38,108 nt of DNA from the NCBI GenBank assembly GCA_022780515.1, contig JALEUV010000047.1, positions 1-38,108 on the forward strand, in the 5' to 3' direction. Every line of letters starts with the position of its first letter. Within the stretch, counting starts at the first letter, position 1. Origin of the DNA: Anaerococcus sp. GTDB taxonomy: Bacteria; Bacillota; Clostridia; Tissierellales; Peptoniphilaceae. Of the stretch, positions 1-7,957 are shown in pieces. Made by a program: the position numbers and the translations under genes. The notes under the pieces are model-generated. The model saw only the letters and a list, made by a program, of their open reading frames with translations, ran no database searches and was not told where the DNA came from.

Positions 1-339
1 CAAAGCTTACATACCTAATATTTAGTTGTTATTCAATTGTTAATTATTTTTTCTAAGCCTAAACTTTAGGCTTGTTTGACGTGCCTTAAATTTCAAGATA
101 AATTATTTTTTATTTTCTCTTGACATTTGATAGCTGGTCTATTTTTATTATATCATCATACTTAGTAAAATAAATAATGCAATAGTTAATTAAAAGAATA
201 ATTAATTAATATAGTTGTCTTTTGAAGAAGCCTATAAATTATGAAAATCTATGCTAACATAAATTGATCTTAAAAGATTAAGAAATTTAAGTCAATTGCA
301 ACTAATCATATTACTAATTATTTGCTATATTGGGATTTT
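1..339. other. AT-rich region with no gene
   Basis: No open reading frame of convincing length or with a ribosome binding site lies here on either strand. The stretch is very AT-rich. The only structure seen is a 19-base palindrome at 55-73 (AAGCCTAAA, C, TTTAGGCTT). It is preceded by a T-run on the plus strand but not followed by one, so it is not a clear terminator. A TTGACA at 120-125 has only a poorly spaced TATTAT (146-151) behind it. This is probably the spacer after an upstream gene outside the window. Confidence 0.6.
323..331 (+). promoter_or_regulatory. Possible extended -10 promoter for the thrS leader
   Basis: TGCTATATT fits an extended -10 element (TGn followed by TATATT). It would start transcription near 337-340, just before the structured T-box leader. 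No good -35 is seen at the right spacing, which is tolerated in extended -10 promoters. The assignment rests mainly on position. Confidence 0.35.
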
Positions 340-590
340 GGGGTAATGTATTTATATAAATCAATAGACCAACTAGGATGGGGACGGATGATTTTAAATA
401 TCTTACAGAGAGAAACGGGAGCTGAGAAGTTTCGATAGGAGAATTAGACCTACCACCCCTGAGTTTTTCATATAATGTGAAACGTCAAGGCGCGATAAGC
501 CTACTAATGAGTAAAAAAATTAGGTGGAACCACGAACTTAAGATGTATCGTCCTAAAGCTAAGGCTTTGGCATACATCTTTTTTTAATTT
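340..590 (+). promoter_or_regulatory. T-box leader (tRNA-Thr sensing) of thrS
   Basis: The leader carries the hallmark T-box sequence TAGGTGGAACCACG at 521-534, with the tRNA-acceptor-pairing bulge TGGA at 525-528, followed directly by an intrinsic terminator. Upstream is a Stem I-like region with the AGAGAG motif near 410-416 and ACC triplets at 448, 452 and 455, any of which could be the threonine specifier codon. Known mechanism: uncharged cognate tRNA pairs with both specifier and bulge, stabilises the antiterminator and allows read-through. The gene immediately downstream is thrS, so tRNA-Thr is the expected ligand. The fourth base of the bulge (A) predicts a U discriminator on that tRNA. 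Confidence 0.9.
540..585 (+). terminator. Regulated terminator of the T-box leader
   Basis: AAGATGTAT (540-548) pairs with ATACATCTT (572-580), and a run of T follows at 581-585. Partial pairing of CCTAAAG with CTTTGG extends the stem inward. It lies between the T-box sequence and the thrS ribosome binding site, the standard place for the hairpin that competes with the antiterminator. Confidence 0.85.
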
Positions 591-607
591 AAATTTAAGG
601 AGAAGAT

Positions 608-2530
608 ATGATAAGAATTACTTTACCGGATGATTCTATTAAGGAATACGAAGAAGGTGTTTTGGTAGGAGATGTAACTAAGGATATCTCTATGGGCCTC
701 TATAGGTCTGCCCTAGGAGCTGTTGTAAATGGAGAAACTAAGGGTTACCAAGAACCTATTAATGAAGATGCTACTTTTAAGGTTGTAAAGTTTGCTGATA
801 AGGAAGGCAAGGAGATCTTCTGGCACACAACATCCCACCTTATGGCCGCAGCTATTAAAGAACTTTTCCCAGGAACTAAGTTTGCCATAGGTCCAGCCAT
901 AGCAGATGGCTTCTATTATGATATGGAAACTGACCATAGGTTTGTTCCTGAAGATTTGGAAAAGATCGAAAAGAAGATGATTGAGCTTGCAAAAAAAGAC
1001 CTCCCTATGGAAAGAGTCGAAGTTTCTAGAGCTGAGGCATTAGATTTATTTAATAATGATGGTCAAGATTATAAGGTTGAGCTTATAAATGAGCTTCCAG
1101 AAGATAGCACTATTACCCTATATAAGATGGGAGATGCCTTTACTGACCTATGTAAGGGACCTCACCTTACATCAACTAAGCTAATTAAGGCTGTTAAGTT
1201 AAAATCAATTGCAGGAGCTTATTGGAGGGGAGATTCTGATAGACAAATGCTCCAAAGAATTTATGGAATTTCCTTTGAAAAGGCTAAGCAATTAGAAGAA
1301 TATGAAGAGCTCCAAAAGGAAATAGAGAAGAGAGACCATAGAAAGATCGGTAAGGAAATGGACCTCTTTACCTTCCACGAAGAAGGCCCAGGCTTCCCAT
1401 TCTTCCATCCAAATGGAATGATCTTGATGAATGAACTTCTTGCTTGGTGGAGGGGGGTCCTAGAAGAAAATGGCTATGGAGAAATCAAAACTCCACTTAT
1501 CCTAAATGAAGATCTATGGCATAGGTCAGGCCACTGGGAGCACTACAAGGAAAATATGTACTTTACCAAGATAGATGAAGAGGACTACGCTATAAAGCCA
1601 ATGAACTGCCCAGGATCAGTTCTAACCTTTGCATCAAACCAACACTCTTATAGGGATCTACCTATTAGGCTAGCAGAGTTTGGTCAAGTTCATAGGCATG
1701 AACTATCAGGAACTCTTCATGGATTATTTAGGGTAAGGACCTTTACCCAAGATGATGCCCATGTTTATTGCCTGCCAAGCCAAATTAAGGATGAAGTATA
1801 CAAGATTATAGACCTAGCTGACCTCCTTTATTCAACCTTTGGTTTCAAATATAGCATAGAACTTTCAACAAGACCTGATGACTTTATGGGAGATATTGAA
1901 GATTGGGACTTTGCAGAAGAGCAACTAAAGGCTGCCCTAGAAGAGCGTGGCATAGAATATGAACTAAACCCTGGTGATGGAGCCTTCTATGGACCAAAGA
2001 TTGACTTCCATCTAGAAGATGCTGCCAAGAGAACTTGGCAATGTGGAACAATCCAACTAGACTTCCAACTACCACAAAACTTTGACCTAACCTATATTGA
2101 TGAAAACGGAGATAAAAAACGTCCAGTTATGCTCCACAGGGCCCTCCTTGGATCAATTGAGAGATTTATAGGAGTATTGACTGAACACTTCGCAGGAAGA
2201 TTCCCTCTATGGCTCAATCCAAAACAAGTAGAGATAATCCCTGTATCAGATAAGTTCCTAGACTTTGCCTACGACCTAAAGGAAAAGATCAAGGAAGCAG
2301 GATTTAGGGTAGAAGTTGATAGCCGTAATGAAGGAGTAGGCTACAAGATAAGGTCTGCTCAAATGATGAGGACCAACTACATGCTAGTAGTCGGAGAAAG
2401 AGAAGAAGAATCTGGCAAGCTAACCATAAGAAATAGGGACGGAGAAGAAACTAAGGATATTGCTATAGATGACTTCATTCAAAGAATATCTGACGAGAGA
2501 GATAATATGGACAAAGAGCCAACATTTTAG
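608..2530 (+). CDS. thrS: Threonyl-tRNA synthetase
   Basis: This cytoplasmic class II synthetase charges tRNA-Thr and edits mischarged Ser-tRNA-Thr. The 640-residue length is typical of full bacterial ThrRS. In order: TGS domain (about 1-62), editing domain with H73xxxH77 and C182xxxH186, then the catalytic core. The zinc ligands C334 (MNCPG), H385 (DDAHVYC) and H510 (VMLHRA) line up closely with E. coli C334/H385/H511, and R363 lies in motif 2 (QVHRHE). An anticodon-binding domain closes the protein (about 537-635). The start is supported by AAGGAGAAG before ATG 608. The T-box controls it, and read-through could extend into the next gene, which begins 8 bases after the stop. Confidence 0.98.
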   Translation: MIRITLPDDSIKEYEEGVLVGDVTKDISMGLYRSALGAVVNGETKGYQEPINEDATFKVVKFADKEGKEIFWHTTSHLMAAAIKELFPGTKFAIGPAIADGFYYDMETDHRFVPEDLEKIEKKMIELAKKDLPMERVEVSRAEALDLFNNDGQDYKVELINELPEDSTITLYKMGDAFTDLCKGPHLTSTKLIKAVKLKSIAGAYWRGDSDRQMLQRIYGISFEKAKQLEEYEELQKEIEKRDHRKIGKEMDLFTFHEEGPGFPFFHPNGMILMNELLAWWRGVLEENGYGEIKTPLILNEDLWHRSGHWEHYKENMYFTKIDEEDYAIKPMNCPGSVLTFASNQHSYRDLPIRLAEFGQVHRHELSGTLHGLFRVRTFTQDDAHVYCLPSQIKDEVYKIIDLADLLYSTFGFKYSIELSTRPDDFMGDIEDWDFAEEQLKAALEERGIEYELNPGDGAFYGPKIDFHLEDAAKRTWQCGTIQLDFQLPQNFDLTYIDENGDKKRPVMLHRALLGSIERFIGVLTEHFAGRFPLWLNPKQVEIIPVSDKFLDFAYDLKEKIKEAGFRVEVDSRNEGVGYKIRSAQMMRTNYMLVVGEREEESGKLTIRNRDGEETKDIAIDDFIQRISDERDNMDKEPTF

Positions 2531-2538
2531 GTGGAAAG

Positions 2539-3720
2539 ATGAAAGAAGTTAAAGCTTTAATCCTAGGAACAGATGACAACTCCTACTCAGTAGCTAGGAG
2601 TTACTTTGAAGCTTTTGGCGAAAAAGCTATAACAGTAGGAGCTGGCATCCTAGCTCCTTATAGGAATACAAAAATATCAACCCTTACCTACAAGAAGGGC
2701 TTTTCAAGCCATGACGACCTTTTTGTTCAAATGTTAAATGAGGAAGCAGCCAAGTACCCTGACACTAAGTTCGTAATCTTTGCTCCAAATGAGATTTACT
2801 TAAATATTTTAAGGGATAACCTAGATAAGCTAGATTTTGACTTTGAACCAGCCTACAACTTTGGCGACATCTACGAAAACTTATTTTATAAGTCAAAATT
2901 CTATGACTACCTTGAAGAAATTGGTGTAAGATATCCCAAGACTCAGATAATCGATAAGACCAATATAGACTCATTAAGCCTTGATGGGGATATCTTTATG
3001 AAAGCGGATGATTTTCCCTTACTCTATAGCCTAGACTTTGACCTAAAGCAAAAGGGATATACCATATCATCAAGAGATGAAGCAATTGAAGTTTTAAATA
3101 AGATTTATGATGCAGGCTATACTGGAGAGATGATAGTCCAAGAATTTGTCCATGGCAAGGATGGGAGCGAATATTCCCTTAACGGTTACAGGTCAAGTAA
3201 GGGAGATATTTCTATGGTGTTGGCCCGTAACCTTATGAGCGATCATAGGGTCCTTACTGTAGGAAACCACATAGTCCAAGTCGATGAGGCCAATGAAAAA
3301 ATGTATGAAATAGCCAAGCATATAGTAGAGAGCCTAGGCTATGTAGGCCTATTTAACTTTGACTTTAAGATTGATAGCCAAAGTGGTGAGATCTTTGTCC
3401 TTGAAATGAACCAAAGGCAAGGAAGGACCTTCTACTACTCAACCCTTGCTGGAGTTAACCTTATAGAACTTGCCATAAGAGATAAGGGCTATGGGGAAAG
3501 TAAGATTGTAAAACCTAGCAAGAAATTTAGACTCCTAAAGCTATCCGATAAGGTCATAGAAAAGCACATAGATAGGGACCTCTTAGATGAGTACAGGGAC
3601 CCAGAGAGAGTGGCAAACTCAGCCAATCCAAATATAATGAAGTACGATAAGTCCCTTGAGAGAGATATAGTAATAAAGAGATATATAAAGAAGGAAGAGA
3701 AAGAAATTTTCGCCGACTAG
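2539..3720 (+). CDS. ATP-grasp amino-acid ligase, D-aspartate ligase-like (probable cell-wall bridge enzyme)
   Basis: A 393-residue ATP-grasp protein. An N-terminal Rossmann-like segment (about 1-110, opening with ALILGTDDNSYSVAR) is followed by the ATP-grasp fold. The acidic metal-binding stretch LEMNQRQGR lies near residue 295, preceded by GYVGLFNFDFK, and the central part has a QEFVHGKDGSEYSLNGY segment. Proteins of this build, annotated carboxylate-amine ligase or D-aspartate ligase, join an amino acid to the lysine side chain of the peptidoglycan stem in A4-type walls. The FemAB-like gene 45 bases downstream fits a cell-wall role. The substrate (D-Asp, D-Glu or other) cannot be read from sequence. 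It starts 8 bases after thrS, with GGTGG as a modest ribosome site. Confidence 0.75.
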   Translation: MKEVKALILGTDDNSYSVARSYFEAFGEKAITVGAGILAPYRNTKISTLTYKKGFSSHDDLFVQMLNEEAAKYPDTKFVIFAPNEIYLNILRDNLDKLDFDFEPAYNFGDIYENLFYKSKFYDYLEEIGVRYPKTQIIDKTNIDSLSLDGDIFMKADDFPLLYSLDFDLKQKGYTISSRDEAIEVLNKIYDAGYTGEMIVQEFVHGKDGSEYSLNGYRSSKGDISMVLARNLMSDHRVLTVGNHIVQVDEANEKMYEIAKHIVESLGYVGLFNFDFKIDSQSGEIFVLEMNQRQGRTFYYSTLAGVNLIELAIRDKGYGESKIVKPSKKFRLLKLSDKVIEKHIDRDLLDEYRDPERVANSANPNIMKYDKSLERDIVIKRYIKKEEKEIFAD

Positions 3721-3750
3721 GTCATTTCGATTTGTCCCTACTAGGCGAAA
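3708..3750 (+). other. Intercistronic hairpin between ATP-grasp and FemAB-like genes
   Basis: TTTCGCC (3708-3714), inside the last codons of the upstream gene, is complementary to GGCGAAA (3744-3750), with the stop TAG also matching CTA at 3741-3743. No T-run follows, so this is not an ordinary terminator. It fills the gap between two co-transcribed genes and may affect processing or relative expression. Confidence 0.5.
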
Positions 3751-3765
3751 GTAAGAAAGGCAGCT

Positions 3766-4956
3766 ATGATTATTGAAGAAATTTCAAGAAGTGAATATGA
3801 CAATTATTTAAAAGACTTAGATGATTATTCCTTTTTGCAAACAAGTGATATGAAGATGGCCCTTGAGAGCAATAACCGTGAGACCAAGCTTTTAGCCCTA
3901 AAGGATAGTGGGGTAATAAAGGCAGTTGGTCTTGGATTTATAAGGAAGTTCTTGACAGGAAAGAGGATTGACTTTATGGTAGGAGCAAGTTCTACTGACA
4001 AGGAATATGAATACCTCTTCTATGACAAGATGAAGGACTATGCCAAGGAGGAGGGCTTTCTAAAACTTGTAATAAAACTAGACGAAGACTATGCGACCTA
4101 TGACCAAAATGGGGGAGAGCTTTCAGATAAGGACAGGTCATTTTTTGAAAAAATGAAGGAAGTTGGCTATATAGAAAATGACGGATCAGTCCCAGAATAC
4201 GATGGGTCTCCAGACTTTCAATTCGTAAAAGACTTGACTGACTTTATGCCAGATGACTATGACAAGCTCCTCAAGTCCTTTAATAAAAATGCCCAAAGGC
4301 AAATAAAAAAGGGAATCGAGCTTGACATCAAGGTTCGCCCTATAGGGATAGATGAGATGGAAGACTTTAAGACATTGACCCTAGAGACAGCAGAAAGACA
4401 AGGCTTTGGCGATAAGTCCCTTGATTATTATAGGACCTTCTATAAGGAATTTGGAAATAATACTGAGTTTTTGCAAGCAGAGATAGACCTAGATAATTCT
4501 ATAAGAAAGATTAAAGAAATCCTAGAGCCTATGAAGGATAATGCCAAGAATAAGCAAAGGATAGCCTCCCTCAAGAAGGATATAGCCATGCTTGAAGACT
4601 TCAAGGAGACATCTGATAGGAATATTATCCCCCTTGCCAATATGATTCTTGTCTATGAAAAAAACCAAGCTGTGTATTTCTTGGGAGGGTCTTTGACAAA
4701 GTATCAAAAACTTCCAGGTCCATTTATCCTCCAATATGAGGCTATGAAGCGAATCATGGAGAGGGGTCTTTTTACCTATAATTTCTTTGGAATAGATGGA
4801 GTCTATGATGGTAGTGATGGGGTCTTGAGATTTAAGCAAAATTTTAATGGCTACATTGTTAGAAAAACTGGCGCCTTCATCTACTATCCAGATGAAAAGA
4901 AGGTAAAGAGGTTACAATTTTTAAAAAATGCCAAAAATAAGCTGGCATTTAAGTAA
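3766..4956 (+). CDS. FemAB/MurM-family aminoacyl-tRNA-dependent peptidoglycan bridge transferase
   Basis: A 396-residue protein of the FemABX family (tandem GNAT-like folds). These cytoplasmic or membrane-associated enzymes move an amino acid from aminoacyl-tRNA onto the lipid-linked murein precursor. Family features include the QTSDMKMALESN-type start, KSFNKNAQRQIKKG near residue 175, and a charged helical insertion (about 240-290, rich in K/E/L) matching the antiparallel coiled coil of FemA. Near the C terminus are a YFLGGSLTKYQ strand and YNFFGIDGVYDGSDGVLRFKQ, close to the GGS and (N)FyGi...G..kFK patterns of the family. It follows the ATP-grasp ligase, which suggests both build the interpeptide bridge. 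The amino acid transferred is unknown; co-transcription with thrS makes Thr a candidate to test. Confidence 0.85.
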   Translation: MIIEEISRSEYDNYLKDLDDYSFLQTSDMKMALESNNRETKLLALKDSGVIKAVGLGFIRKFLTGKRIDFMVGASSTDKEYEYLFYDKMKDYAKEEGFLKLVIKLDEDYATYDQNGGELSDKDRSFFEKMKEVGYIENDGSVPEYDGSPDFQFVKDLTDFMPDDYDKLLKSFNKNAQRQIKKGIELDIKVRPIGIDEMEDFKTLTLETAERQGFGDKSLDYYRTFYKEFGNNTEFLQAEIDLDNSIRKIKEILEPMKDNAKNKQRIASLKKDIAMLEDFKETSDRNIIPLANMILVYEKNQAVYFLGGSLTKYQKLPGPFILQYEAMKRIMERGLFTYNFFGIDGVYDGSDGVLRFKQNFNGYIVRKTGAFIYYPDEKKVKRLQFLKNAKNKLAFK

Positions 4957-4969
4957 AAAACAGTATAAT
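4942..4969 (+). promoter_or_regulatory. Candidate promoter for the MATE gene
   Basis: CTGGCA (4942-4947), 16 bases, then a perfect TATAAT (4964-4969). The -35 element lies within a short hairpin (AATGCCA 4927-4933 with TGGCATT 4942-4948) that spans the end of the upstream gene. The predicted start near 4976 lies upstream of the terminator hairpin at 4995-5019. Confidence 0.5.
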
Positions 4970-4994
4970 AAATTTGTAATATTTTGAAATTAAG

Positions 4995-5021
4995 AATAGC
5001 GGCTAATGCCGTTATTTTTCT
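4995..5021 (+). terminator. Intrinsic terminator, just ahead of the MATE gene
   Basis: AATAGCGGC (4995-5003) pairs with GCCGTTATT (5008-5016) across a TAAT loop, with one G-T pair, and runs into TTTTTC. It ends the thrS/ATP-grasp/FemAB transcript. Because the likely MATE promoter is upstream of it and the MATE ribosome site is only about 8 bases after it, it may also attenuate the MATE gene. Confidence 0.8.
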
Positions 5022-5040
5022 GTGTAATAAAGGAGCTTTA

Positions 5041-6393
5041 GTGGAAGAAAATAAATCACAAAAGATGGGGACTATGCCAGTTGGTAAGCTCTTATTCCAA
5101 ATGAGTTTTCCGATTGTAATCTCCATGCTTGTTCAATCAATTTATAATGTTGTTGACTCAATGTTTGTATCAAGGGTCTCTGAGGAAGCCTTGACGGCTG
5201 TATCCCTTGCCTTTCCAGTCCAAAATGTCATGCTCGCCTTTGCTATAGGTATAGGAGTTGGAGCAGGAGCGCTTTTGGGTAGGTTCTTGGGTATGGGAGA
5301 TAGTAGGAGTGTAGGATCTGTTGCCATGCATGGCTATGCCTTGGCAGGTATTATTTATGTTATATTTGCTATCCTAGGAATATTATTTTCAGATGCCTTT
5401 GCAAGAAACCAATCCCAAAGTCAAATAATCTATGAATACACCAGGGACTACCTATCTATAGTAACAGTCTTTTCTGTAGGGATATTTTTCCAACTAGTAG
5501 CAGAGAAGCTCCTCCAAGCGACCTCCCTCACCTACTACACTATGATAGTCCAATCTGTGGGGGCAGTTGTTAATATCATCTTGGACCCAATCCTTATCTT
5601 CGGTCTCTTTGGTTTTCCTAGACTTGAGGTAAAGGGAGCAGCCATAGCGACTGTTATAGGCCAAATATCAGGGGCTGTCCTAGGGATTATTATAAACAAG
5701 GTAAAGAATAAGGAAATTAAAATAAGCTTTGGTAAGTTTAAGTTTCATGCCGATATCCTAAGGCAAATTTTCTGGATAGGGCTTCCTTCTATCGTTATGA
5801 CCTCGGTATCATCGGTTGTAGTATTTGCCCTAAACACTATCCTCCAAAGGTTCGGCCAATCAGCCATAGCAGCCTACGGGGTAATGTTTAAACTTCAGAC
5901 CTTTGCCTTCTTGCCAGTCCAAGGCCTTTCTAACGCCCTAGTTTCCATAGTGGCATACAACTACGGGGCAAGGCTTAAGGAGAGGATTAAGGATGGTATC
6001 AAAAAGGCCATAGGGTCAGGCTTTGTCATAGTTTTGATCCTGGTAATAATTCTCTGGGTCTTCCCAAACCAATTACTAGACCTCTTCCATGCAACAGATG
6101 ATATGAGGAGGATAGGAGTTCCTATGATAAGGATAGTATCCCTATCCTATGTAGTAGCCGCTGTATCTATAGTTGCAGTAGGAGTATTGCAGTCTCTTGG
6201 CAATTGGCAAAGTGCAATCTTACAATCTGTCCTAAGGCAACTACTAATCCTAGTCCCTATCTTCTACCTCTTATCTCTAACAGGAAACTTGGATATAGTA
6301 TGGTGGTCATTCCTCATAGCTGAGGGCTTGGATGCCATATATTGCATATATATCTTGAAGAGAGATATTAGGAAAAAAGTAGATGTATTATAG
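5041..6393 (+). CDS. MATE-family multidrug/cation efflux transporter
   Basis: A polytopic membrane protein with about 12 hydrophobic segments and the MATE signature near the N terminus (MGTMPVGKLLFQMSFPIVIS, then VDSMFVSRVS). Family members export drugs or metabolites in exchange for Na+ or H+. The start taken is GTG 5041, with AAAGGAG 6-8 bases upstream; this gives 450 residues and the family's usual N terminus. An in-frame TTG at 4984 would give a longer protein but would place coding sequence across the terminator hairpin, so it is rejected. The substrate is unknown. A strong terminator follows at 6397. Confidence 0.9.
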   Translation: MEENKSQKMGTMPVGKLLFQMSFPIVISMLVQSIYNVVDSMFVSRVSEEALTAVSLAFPVQNVMLAFAIGIGVGAGALLGRFLGMGDSRSVGSVAMHGYALAGIIYVIFAILGILFSDAFARNQSQSQIIYEYTRDYLSIVTVFSVGIFFQLVAEKLLQATSLTYYTMIVQSVGAVVNIILDPILIFGLFGFPRLEVKGAAIATVIGQISGAVLGIIINKVKNKEIKISFGKFKFHADILRQIFWIGLPSIVMTSVSSVVVFALNTILQRFGQSAIAAYGVMFKLQTFAFLPVQGLSNALVSIVAYNYGARLKERIKDGIKKAIGSGFVIVLILVIILWVFPNQLLDLFHATDDMRRIGVPMIRIVSLSYVVAAVSIVAVGVLQSLGNWQSAILQSVLRQLLILVPIFYLLSLTGNLDIVWWSFLIAEGLDAIYCIYILKRDIRKKVDVL

Positions 6394-6396
6394 GCG

Positions 6397-6418
6397 AGGA
6401 GGCAAGAGCCTCCTTTTT
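6397..6418 (+). terminator. Terminator after the MATE gene
   Basis: AGGAGGC (6397-6403), AAGA loop, GCCTCCT (6408-6414), then T's to 6418. It overlaps the last codons of the convergent minus-strand gene by a few bases. Confidence 0.85.
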
Positions 6419-7280
6419 AGTTAAAGCCGATTAATAAATAATTTAGGTACTTGGACCTTAACCTATATAGCTCTTGACCTAGGATATAGGTAAGGAGGAG
6501 GGCTATTATTAGGATGGGGATTTCATTTCCTACTATAAGGGCCTTAGTTATAATCAGGATACTAGGGAAGATATAAAGGTAGCTTGCCAGAAGGACATTT
6601 GTTAAATTGTAGGACTTACTTAGGTCTATGGACTTAATCAAGAGATAGGTCAAAGGGAAAAAGGCTAGCAAGAAGTCATAGGATATCCTAAAGTAATAGG
6701 TCACATAAAGCTCTGCTAGGAGGATTATTATTGCTAGAACATAGAGGTAGGGCTTGATACTAACTCCTCTCGCAAACCTTGCTGCCATTACAAATACTCC
6801 AAAATATAAGAAAATATCCCTATAACTTGAAAAGCTTTTTATAAAACTGATATAATCAAATAAAAAGAAGATAAGTATAGACAAAAATGCAAAAATATTA
6901 GTAAGCTTTGAGCCAAAAATTCTCGTTAAGACAAAGTCCACCAGGAAAAATATTCCTACAAGGCTTATAAGGTCGTAGAGTTTGCCTATAACAAAGGCTA
7001 TATTTCCTAATAAATTTTTATTGAGACCTACTTGCCCATAAGATATAGTAAAAACTATAATAAGGCTATGAAAGATAAGCGGCAAGAAGAAGATAGCGAC
7101 CTTCTTAGTCTCCATAAAGGACAAATGGTAGGAAATAAAGGCTATCAAAAAGGAATTTATTAGCCTAAAGACAAACTCGCTATTAACTTTTATTAGAGGG
7201 GGCCAAAGTGGGGTAAGTAAACTTATAAGTAAAAGTATAAGGCTACACAGACTTGCCCAATTTACATTTAATTTCTTCAT
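6417..7280 (-). CDS. Polytopic membrane protein of unknown function
   Basis: About 287 residues, almost entirely hydrophobic, with some 8-10 predicted membrane helices and short charged loops (for example METKK, TRIFGSKLTN and a C-terminal RLRSKYLNY). I do not recognise a family or catalytic motif. ATG 7280 (protein MKKLNVNWAS) is preferred; a TTG at 7298 adds six residues (MCYDNC). Neither has a clear ribosome site, so the start is uncertain. The gene stands alone on the minus strand between two plus-strand units and diverges from the gene at 7331, about 50 bases away. An integral-membrane acyltransferase-like or polysaccharide-related role is possible but unsupported. Confidence 0.65.
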   Translation of the reverse strand: MKKLNVNWASLCSLILLLISLLTPLWPPLIKVNSEFVFRLINSFLIAFISYHLSFMETKKVAIFFLPLIFHSLIIVFTISYGQVGLNKNLLGNIAFVIGKLYDLISLVGIFFLVDFVLTRIFGSKLTNIFAFLSILIFFLFDYISFIKSFSSYRDIFLYFGVFVMAARFARGVSIKPYLYVLAIIILLAELYVTYYFRISYDFLLAFFPLTYLLIKSIDLSKSYNLTNVLLASYLYIFPSILIITKALIVGNEIPILIIALLLTYILGQELYRLRSKYLNYLLIGFN

Positions 7281-7330
7281 ACAATTATCATAGCACAAAA
7301 AATAAAAAAATCTAAGGACCGAGGGATATA

Positions 7331-7957
7331 ATGGCTAGAAAAAGATCGACACAAGAAAATCTTGACTTAAATTTTGAACAAAGAGCAAAGGCGCGTGCAG
7401 CTAGGCGAGCTGAGAGGAGAAAGAGGGAGCGAAGAAGAAAAATCCTTGCTCTAGGAATAATATTCCTTCTTATAGTCCTTGCCTTTTTCTACTTCAAAAA
7501 CTCAACTAGCAGGCAAATATCAAAGATGACTGCTGCCATCAAGACCAATGATACTGCCTACCTATCAAAAAATATGGATAAGATGGATGAAATCATAAAA
7601 ACTCTCGGAGAGTCTTATTCGGAAGATGAGAAGGAAGTCGAAGAATTTTTGGCAAGTAATTTTAAAAACTTGACTATAGAATATGTAGATACAGAAAAAA
7701 CTGATGAGGGCAAGGAAGTAAGCCTAGATATTAGCAATGTAAATTATATAGATACCTACGATAGCCTGGGAGCTAATCCAAGCCATAAGGCCTATATGGA
7801 CAAGCTCGCAAGTGAAGATAGCCCACAGAATAAGACAAGTGTAAAGATTTTAATCAAAAAATCATTATTTAGAAATCAAATTTATGAGTCAAGACCCTTT
7901 GTAAATGCTATTCTTGGTGGGGCCCTAGACCATACAGATAACAAGGATGGAATATGA
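7331..7957 (+). CDS. Single-pass membrane protein with Arg-rich N terminus, unknown function
   Basis: 208 residues. Residues 1-38 are extremely basic (ARAARRAERRKRERRRK), followed by one membrane helix (about 39-56, ILALGIIFLLIVLAFFYF) and a hydrophilic, presumably extracytoplasmic domain (57-208) rich in Asp, Glu, Lys and Asn. The positive-inside rule predicts N-in, C-out. The outer domain has alternating helix and strand-like segments, loosely like NTF2/DUF4878-type lipoprotein domains, but this is not established. It overlaps the next gene by 4 bases (ATGA), so translation is coupled to the CPBP protease and the pair probably acts together. Confidence 0.7.
   Translation: MARKRSTQENLDLNFEQRAKARAARRAERRKRERRRKILALGIIFLLIVLAFFYFKNSTSRQISKMTAAIKTNDTAYLSKNMDKMDEIIKTLGESYSEDEKEVEEFLASNFKNLTIEYVDTEKTDEGKEVSLDISNVNYIDTYDSLGANPSHKAYMDKLASEDSPQNKTSVKILIKKSLFRNQIYESRPFVNAILGGALDHTDNKDGI

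Noticed and set aside
55..73. Palindrome AAGCCTAAA/TTTAGGCTT as a terminator of an upstream gene
   Set aside because: No T-run follows on either strand and the loop is very small; kept only as a noted repeat.
4522..4839. 105-codon minus-strand ORF inside the FemAB-like gene
   Set aside because: Fully antisense to a well-supported family member; no recognisable domain.
4984..5040. Longer MATE protein starting at TTG 4984
   Set aside because: The extra codons cross an intrinsic terminator, and GTG 5041 has AAAGGAG at correct spacing plus the normal family N terminus.
6417..7280. Assigning the membrane protein to an acyltransferase or O-antigen polymerase family
   Set aside because: Only hydrophobicity supports it; no catalytic His/Asp or other family motif could be pointed out.
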